Below are positions 6,332 through 9,458 of a stretch of DNA of 9,458 nucleotides, piece by piece. Within the stretch, counting starts at the first letter, position 1. Each line of letters opens with the position of its first letter. Made by a program: the position numbers and the translations under genes. This stretch comes from Desulfurococcales archaeon. Its GTDB lineage: Archaea; Thermoproteota; Thermoprotei_A; Sulfolobales; NBVN01. The DNA lies in assembly GCA_021160415.1 (NCBI GenBank), contig JAGHCP010000088.1:1-9458 (forward strand). The letters are read 5' to 3'. The notes under the pieces were generated by a model. The model searched no databases, was not told the DNA's origin, and saw only the letters and a list, made by a program, of their open reading frames with translations.

Positions 6332-6598
6332 CTAGGCACCCTCCTTAAGGGCTTTTAGAACCTTCTTAGGGATGTTGTAGCAACCAGGAGCTCTCTCGAG
6401 GAGGCCCATCTCAGTTAACCTCGCAAGTATTCTCGCAGGGTCCTTTATTCTGTACAGGCCTCTCAGCTCCCTTAGTGCTAGGAGCTCCCCGACAGACCTG
6501 TTCTGAACGAAGTACTTCAGAACGAGCTTGGAGCCCCTGTCGAGGGAATTGATAGCTTCCTTAATTTTCGCGACGTCCTCCCCACTCACACCCAACAC
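6332..6598 (-). CDS. Small winged-helix-like protein, 88 aa
   Basis: Not recognised as a named family. The protein is helical and basic with one compact domain. It has an N-terminal helix (VAKIKEAINSL), a helix GSKLVLKYFVQ, a helix ELLALRELRGL, then DPARILARLTEMGLLERAPG leading into a short YNIPKK strand. The pattern of a helix ending in MGLLE followed by a turn and strand is that of a winged helix-turn-helix, so DNA or RNA binding is plausible. The start GTG 6598 directly follows the TAG of the glycosylase-like gene (zero gap); in-frame alternatives at TTG 6595 or GTG 6589 are possible. It lies between the glycosylase-like gene and the UbiA gene, both on the same strand, and may regulate the operon or act with its neighbour. 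Confidence 0.65.
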   Translation of the reverse strand: MLGVSGEDVAKIKEAINSLDRGSKLVLKYFVQNRSVGELLALRELRGLYRIKDPARILARLTEMGLLERAPGCYNIPKKVLKALKEGA

Positions 6599-7606
6599 CT
6601 AGTAGTAGTAGGTGTCACGGTAATTATGTTCCTTAATAGCTTCGGGTCGAGCATCCACGCAGTACTCTCTGAAGGGACACTTATCTGTGCAGATGCTGAA
6701 ATCCCTGCACTTCTCCGAACACCCCGTGATGCATGCGGGGTTCGAGTACGTGCAGCAATGCCTCCCAAAAAGCCATAGGAAATCATCCAGCATTAGGGGG
6801 TCAATGCCCGCAAGTCTTGAAAGAAACTTGTAAGCATCCCGCACAGCAAGCCTCAGCCCCACATCCTCCCCCCACATGAAGGGCTTCATCTCTAAGATCT
6901 TGTGGAGGAGTTCCTTTCTAGGCTCCACTAGGTGGAGGCGGAGAGCTATCCTCACTAAGTGGTTATCCACAGGCACTTCAGAGTTGTGTTTGTCGGAGTA
7001 ATGAATGAGCCCTCTCCTCGAAGCGAACTTCACGAAGAGGTATGCCTTCTTCTCAACGGGATCTGAGTATGCCTTAAACCCTTTCAGACGGTCAATCAGG
7101 CCGAGGCCGTTCGGGCTTTTAAGCAAGCCTCCAGAAGCCCTAACTAACTCGCTCACCTGCCCCCCGTACAGCTTAAGGAGCCTCACACCTAGATCACGTA
7201 AGAGGGAGGCTCTGACCTCCGGGTCCCATATGACCGCATCCCCTCTCTCAGGCCTTAACCAGTCAGCCACCTCCGACGGTGTGATTACGGACATCTTCTC
7301 AGGGCTGAAGAATTCCGGGTCCTCCATAAACCTCTTCATGCCTAACCTGTACAGGAGGTCGGCGCCGTGGTAGAACTCCCCATCAACAAAACCCTCAAAG
7401 GGTCCGCACCTGCTTGTGCGGTGGTCTATCGCCACCATGAAGATGAAGTACCGGAGGGTCTCCTCCCTACCTGTGCTTGGCGGGGGGTAGAACCTCTCGT
7501 CAGTGAAGGTGTCGAATCGGAACTTCGTGAGTACGTTTCTGAAGAGGCGTGCTAGGAGCCCCAACCGGGAATAATTAATGCGGAAGTCACAGCACTCCTT
7601 AATCAA
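6599..7606 (-). CDS. HhH-GPD DNA-glycosylase-like protein with C-terminal Cys cluster, 335 aa
   Basis: The C-terminal half resembles endonuclease III-type DNA glycosylases. VPVDNHLVRIALRLHLVE (211-228) matches the catalytic Asp region (usual form D-x-H-v-x-R), with D214 as candidate. It is followed by a segment DDFLWLFGRHCC (274-285) like that preceding the Fe-S loop of this superfamily. Eight cysteines follow at 284, 285, 292, 296, 300, 306, 310 and 316, more than the four of endonuclease III. The N-terminal half has a polar segment MVAIDHRTS (57-65) and GEFYHGADLLYRLG (76-89), which I do not assign. It could also belong to the queuosine-salvage-like branch with a related fold; substrate unknown. 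The TTG 7606 start is supported by GGGGGGAG 4 nt upstream and by translational overlap with the dUTPase stop; a longer form from 7657 would lie well inside the dUTPase gene. Confidence 0.7.
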   Translation of the reverse strand: MIKECCDFRINYSRLGLLARLFRNVLTKFRFDTFTDERFYPPPSTGREETLRYFIFMVAIDHRTSRCGPFEGFVDGEFYHGADLLYRLGMKRFMEDPEFFSPEKMSVITPSEVADWLRPERGDAVIWDPEVRASLLRDLGVRLLKLYGGQVSELVRASGGLLKSPNGLGLIDRLKGFKAYSDPVEKKAYLFVKFASRRGLIHYSDKHNSEVPVDNHLVRIALRLHLVEPRKELLHKILEMKPFMWGEDVGLRLAVRDAYKFLSRLAGIDPLMLDDFLWLFGRHCCTYSNPACITGCSEKCRDFSICTDKCPFREYCVDARPEAIKEHNYRDTYYY

Positions 7607-8105
7607 TGTTCTCCCCCCAGTACCCACCCCTATACAGCTTCTTAGGTCTGCCAGCAAGTCTAACCAGGATTAATTGAGCCACTCTAGCATCAACCCCTAT
7701 CTCGACCCCATTAGGGTTCAAGACAGCTAGAAGAGCTTCCCCCCTCCCATAATACCCTGGGTCCCAGACAGCGCACCTAATATCCACGCCTGACCTCAAA
7801 AGGCTTGATCTAGGGAGACATAGCCCCAGCGCGTCTTCAGGGATCTTAACGACTTCGTTGAACCTGATCTTATAGGCCCCTTGAGGCAACTTCCACTTTC
7901 CGCCCTCAGGCGGCACCTCCTCAGTTCTTGACAGCTCCTTATCCTCGAACCGGAAGACCCCCGCATTAATGAATGTGAATATCTTCCTAACAGTGAGGTC
8001 TACCCCCGCAGGTTGTTCTTGGAGACCCCTATCGATTAACCCCTCAATTAACTCACTGATTAACGAGCCAGGGAGAGCCAAACTCAAGCACCTCTGAAAC
8101 CTCAT
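7599..8105 (-). CDS. dut: Archaeal dUTPase (deoxyuridine triphosphatase; dCTP deaminase/dUTPase family), up to 168 aa
   Basis: Hydrolyses dUTP to dUMP and pyrophosphate, keeping uracil out of DNA and supplying dUMP for dTMP synthesis. Motifs: QPAGVDLTV (31-39), PRSSLLRSG (98-106), AVWDPGYYGRG (112-122) with the catalytic Asp region at D115, LNPNG (129-133), ARVAQLILVR (140-149), and the C-terminal lid YRGGYWGEN (158-166). The AVWDPGYYGRG form and the Tyr-Gly-Glu lid favour dUTPase over dCTP deaminase. Length is normal for the archaeal form. The start is uncertain. ATG 8105 is used here, but GAGGTG at 8094-8089 sits 7 nt before an in-frame TTG at 8081, which would give a 160-residue protein starting MALPGSL. 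It is the first gene of a four-gene operon, and its stop overlaps the next start by 8 nt. Confidence 0.88.
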   Translation of the reverse strand: MRFQRCLSLALPGSLISELIEGLIDRGLQEQPAGVDLTVRKIFTFINAGVFRFEDKELSRTEEVPPEGGKWKLPQGAYKIRFNEVVKIPEDALGLCLPRSSLLRSGVDIRCAVWDPGYYGRGEALLAVLNPNGVEIGVDARVAQLILVRLAGRPKKLYRGGYWGENID

Positions 8106-8162
8106 CGGATAAACATTAAAAGGTGTCGCAGCTCCCTCACAGACCCTCGGTTAAGGGGGGTC

Positions 8163-8174
8163 ATAATTTTTAAG
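8163..8174 (+). promoter_or_regulatory. TATA box and promoter of the SpeD gene
   Basis: The plus strand reads ATAATTTTTAAG here; its T-rich core is centred about 26 nt before a predicted start near 8195, leaving about 13 nt of leader with a G-rich ribosome binding site before ATG 8209. Read on the minus strand, the same block (CTTAAAAATTAT) could also drive the dUTPase operon with a leader of roughly 40 nt. A second minus-strand box, CCTTTTAATG at 8123-8114, lies closer to the dUTPase start. Confidence 0.45.
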
Positions 8175-8208
8175 CAGAGTACCCCTTATTAAAGGGGGGT
8201 TGGGGGTC

Positions 8209-8604
8209 ATGACGCAGGCAAGAATTACAGAGAAGGCAGTGCCTGAAATCATGGGTTACAAGGTTTTTGGGAAGCATGTGTACGGGAACCTATACGGATG
8301 TGATGAGAAACTGCTGTCGGACTCGGAGTACTTGAGGGAAGTGGTCAGTGAGGCGGCGAGGGTAGGGAACATGACCTTACTAGACATTCGTGTTTGGCGC
8401 ATAGAGCCTGGAGTAAGTATTGTGGGGATAGTCCTGGAGTCTCACATAACGATCCATACGTGGCCAGAGCACGGCTTCGCGGCGGTGGATGTTTATTCCT
8501 GCGGGGAACACACAAACCCGGAGGCAGCCTTTAAATACATCGTTAAGGCTCTCAAGGCTAAGAGGTACGAGTACGAAGTTGCTGACAGGTCCTACATTGA
8601 TTGA
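8209..8604 (+). CDS. speD: Pyruvoyl-dependent S-adenosylmethionine (or arginine) decarboxylase proenzyme, 131 aa
   Basis: A proenzyme that cleaves itself at Glu77-Ser78 (in LESHITIHTWPE) to create a pyruvoyl group on the alpha chain. AdoMet decarboxylase supplies aminopropyl groups for spermidine; a crenarchaeal paralogue of the same family decarboxylates arginine to agmatine. Visible catalytic residues S70, S78, H83 and C98 line up exactly with Ser55, Ser63, His68 and Cys83 of the Thermotoga enzyme. Other marks are GKHVYGNLYGCD (21-32) and CGEHTNP (98-104). The HTWPE and HTNP forms lean towards AdoMet decarboxylase, but sequence reading cannot exclude the arginine enzyme. ATG 8209 is preferred over TTG 8200, because G-rich ribosome binding sequence directly precedes it. 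It is divergent from the dUTPase. A small hairpin at its stop codon probably ends transcription. Confidence 0.9.
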   Translation: MTQARITEKAVPEIMGYKVFGKHVYGNLYGCDEKLLSDSEYLREVVSEAARVGNMTLLDIRVWRIEPGVSIVGIVLESHITIHTWPEHGFAAVDVYSCGEHTNPEAAFKYIVKALKAKRYEYEVADRSYID

Positions 8605-8619
8605 TGTAGTATAATATTT
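8592..8619 (+). terminator. Possible terminator hairpin at the end of speD
   Basis: CTACAT (8592-8597) pairs with ATGTAG (8604-8609) around a 6-nt loop that includes the TGA stop codon. An A/T-rich run with TTTT follows. The stem is short, so this is suggestive only. Confidence 0.35.
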
Positions 8620-8632
8620 TCATCCCGTTTTG

Positions 8633-8644
8633 ATTTGGCCAAAT
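8633..8644. repeat. 12-nt perfect palindrome ATTTGGCCAAAT
   Basis: A perfectly symmetric 12-mer in A/T-rich non-coding DNA between speD and the reductase gene. Its size and symmetry suit a dimeric transcription factor site. No second copy was seen nearby. Confidence 0.4.
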
Positions 8645-8672
8645 ATATTGTGAGTCATGTTTATTATCCCGA

Positions 8673-8684
8673 ATATAATATAAG
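8673..8684 (+). promoter_or_regulatory. Strong TATA-like sequence before the reductase gene
   Basis: ATATAATATAAG is the best TATA match in this gap. It predicts a start near 8704 and a leader of about 95 nt containing the 8715-8741 inverted repeat. A TTTAAAA within that repeat could act as an alternative box giving a start near 8755. Confidence 0.4.
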
Positions 8685-8690
8685 ATCATG

Positions 8691-8709
8691 GGAGCGCGGA
8701 GCGCCCCCA
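8691..8709 (+). repeat. Imperfect GC-rich hairpin
   Basis: GGAGCGC and GCGCCCC pair around the loop GGA with one A/C mismatch. It lies just before the larger inverted repeat and overlaps the predicted transcription start region, so its role is unclear. Confidence 0.35.
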
Positions 8710-8714
8710 ACCCC

Positions 8715-8741
8715 CTCCTAGGCGTTTAAAACGCCTAGGAG
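8715..8741. repeat. Perfect 13-bp inverted repeat with 1-nt centre
   Basis: CTCCTAGGCGTTT (8715-8727) is the exact reverse complement of AAACGCCTAGGAG (8729-8741), with a single A between. As RNA it would form a 10-bp G/C-rich stem with a 7-nt loop. The T-rich GATTTTATT follows at 8747-8755, so it could be a terminator, an attenuator in the reductase leader, or an operator with a TATA box at its centre. No coding ORF explains it. Confidence 0.6.
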
Positions 8742-8797
8742 CGAATGATTTTATTACTCATCCCTTAAACCCCACACATGGCAGGGAGTGCTGGGAT

Positions 8798-9458
8798 TTG
8801 AGGATCGGTGTTGTGGGTGGGGGGCCGGCTGGACTGCTTGCCGCGAACGTGTTGAGAGGCGCGGGATACTCTGTGGAGATCTTCGAGGAGCATGGAAGGG
8901 TTGGGGTGCCTAGGCACTGCACGGGCATTATAAGCGAGGAAGTTCTGAGGGGGATTAGGTCGATAGTGGGGTCGTCGATAGATAACGTCGTTAGGGAGGC
9001 CTTCACGGAGTATAGGGTTGTGGGGCCGTCAGGCAGTGAGGTGGTGATTGAACTTCCAGGGAGGGTTTACGTGACGGACAGAACTGGGATGGAGGAGGTA
9101 ATGCTTGAGTCAGCGGTTAGCGTAGGTGTAGCCACTAACCTAAAGACGCGCGTAACTCACGTGACGCTGGATGGGAAGCTTCACCTAAGCGGTGGGAGCA
9201 GGGCGTACGACCGGGTAGTACTAGCTGAGGGTGCAGCGATGCATCACTCGTTAAGGCTTGGATTATGCAGGAAAATGGTTAGATTAGTAGGTCTTCAAGC
9301 GTTTGTGGAGGTTCATTCACCTCCAGACACGGTGGTTGTTTACGCGCTCCCTGAGGTCAGCAAGGATTTCTTCGGGTGGGTGGTTCCCTATGGGCCAAAT
9401 GAAGCGCTGGAGCGTTTGGAAAACACACACGTGCGTACTCAGACAACAACCGCGCGCA
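8798..9458 (+). CDS. Geranylgeranyl reductase family FAD-dependent oxidoreductase, N-terminal part (cut by window edge)
   Basis: These flavoproteins saturate the double bonds of geranylgeranyl chains in archaeal ether lipids; some reduce free or quinone-bound prenyl chains. From TTG 8798 the frame is open for 220 codons to the window end. The N-terminus RIGVVGGGPAGLLAA (2-16) is the FAD-binding dinucleotide fold, with acidic residues at EIFEEH (27-32) ending strand two. RHCTGIIS (39-46) is the conserved Cys motif of this family. VVLAEGA (140-146) occupies the place where related enzymes usually have A-D-G, so E144 is a conservative change. GWVVPYGP near the end matches the substrate-side strand. 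GGGAG at 8784-8788 supports the start; no in-frame ATG or GTG lies upstream. The substrate is not decided by the part seen. Confidence 0.82.
   Translation, partial: MRIGVVGGGPAGLLAANVLRGAGYSVEIFEEHGRVGVPRHCTGIISEEVLRGIRSIVGSSIDNVVREAFTEYRVVGPSGSEVVIELPGRVYVTDRTGMEEVMLESAVSVGVATNLKTRVTHVTLDGKLHLSGGSRAYDRVVLAEGAAMHHSLRLGLCRKMVRLVGLQAFVEVHSPPDTVVVYALPEVSKDFFGWVVPYGPNEALERLENTHVRTQTTTAR

Larger units (their letters stand above)
8605..8797. other. Non-coding gap between speD and the reductase gene
   Basis: About 190 nt, the longest gene-free stretch in the window. The first half is A/T-rich with several TATA-like strings; the second half is G/C-rich and carries the two inverted repeats. The longest frame starting at ATG 8688 encodes only 13 codons (start MGARSAPN), too short and without support to call a gene. 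The last 20 nt hold a GGGAG ribosome binding site. Confidence 0.7.

Noticed and set aside
7005..7373. Plus-strand frame opposite the glycosylase-like gene
   Set aside because: It is antisense to a gene with recognisable motifs and tight operon spacing; the product has no domain character.
8688..8729. Mini-ORF starting ATG just after a TATA-like string
   Set aside because: Only 13 codons, overlaps two inverted repeats, and has no ribosome binding site; better explained as structured non-coding DNA.
8691..8741. Tandem hairpins considered as CRISPR repeats
   Set aside because: The two hairpins differ in sequence, and there is no repeat-spacer periodicity.
8758..9006. Minus-strand frame opposite the start of the reductase gene
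   Set aside because: The plus strand encodes a clear FAD-binding fold and HCTG motif; the antisense product is Ser/Pro/Thr-rich noise.

Overview
The window looks like chromosomal DNA of a hyperthermophilic crenarchaeon (Thermoproteota). The evidence is gene content plus signals. The content is archaeal-type Hjc resolvase, archaeal dUTPase, pyruvoyl SpeD of the crenarchaeal type, DUF763, a stomatin/NfeD pair and two archaeal ether-lipid genes. The signals are TATA-type promoters, frequent TTG and GTG starts, very short gene spacing and a tRNA with an encoded CCA end. I cannot name the species.

Layout, left to right. (1) 1-337, minus strand: a RelB-like antitoxin and RelE-like toxin pair. The toxin runs off the left edge. 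This stretch is visibly richer in A+T than the rest. (2) 428-505, minus: tRNA-Val(CAC), whose 3' end faces the toxin-antitoxin pair. (3) 530-994, minus: Holliday junction resolvase Hjc, whose conserved N-terminus reads through with no ATG, GTG or TTG start. (4) 1069-4388, plus: a tight run of stomatin/slipin, NfeD-type membrane serine protease and a DUF763 protein. (5) 4440-5435, plus: an unrecognised protein of beta-strand character. A hairpin overlaps its ribosome binding site. (6) 8105 down to 5423, minus: a compact operon of dUTPase, a helix-hairpin-helix DNA glycosylase-like protein with an enlarged Cys cluster, a small winged-helix-like protein and a UbiA prenyltransferase (probable DGGGP synthase). 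(7) 8209-8604, plus: SpeD, divergent from the dUTPase. (8) 8605-8797: a non-coding stretch with strong TATA-like sequences, a 12-nt palindrome and a near-perfect 27-nt inverted repeat. (9) 8798-9458, plus: the start of a geranylgeranyl-reductase-family flavoprotein, cut by the right edge.

How the genes fit together. The stomatin and NfeD protease are a known pair of membrane quality-control partners, and DUF763 is translationally joined to them here. The dUTPase and glycosylase-like protein would fit a genome-protection role (keeping dUTP out of DNA and processing damaged bases), alongside Hjc in recombination. The UbiA enzyme and the reductase belong to consecutive parts of archaeal membrane lipid synthesis, although they sit in separate transcription units.

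No CRISPR array, rRNA, insertion sequence or prophage is visible. The most useful items to follow up are the Hjc start codon, the Cys-rich glycosylase-like protein and its operon, the DUF763 coupling to stomatin/NfeD, and the structured leader before the reductase.
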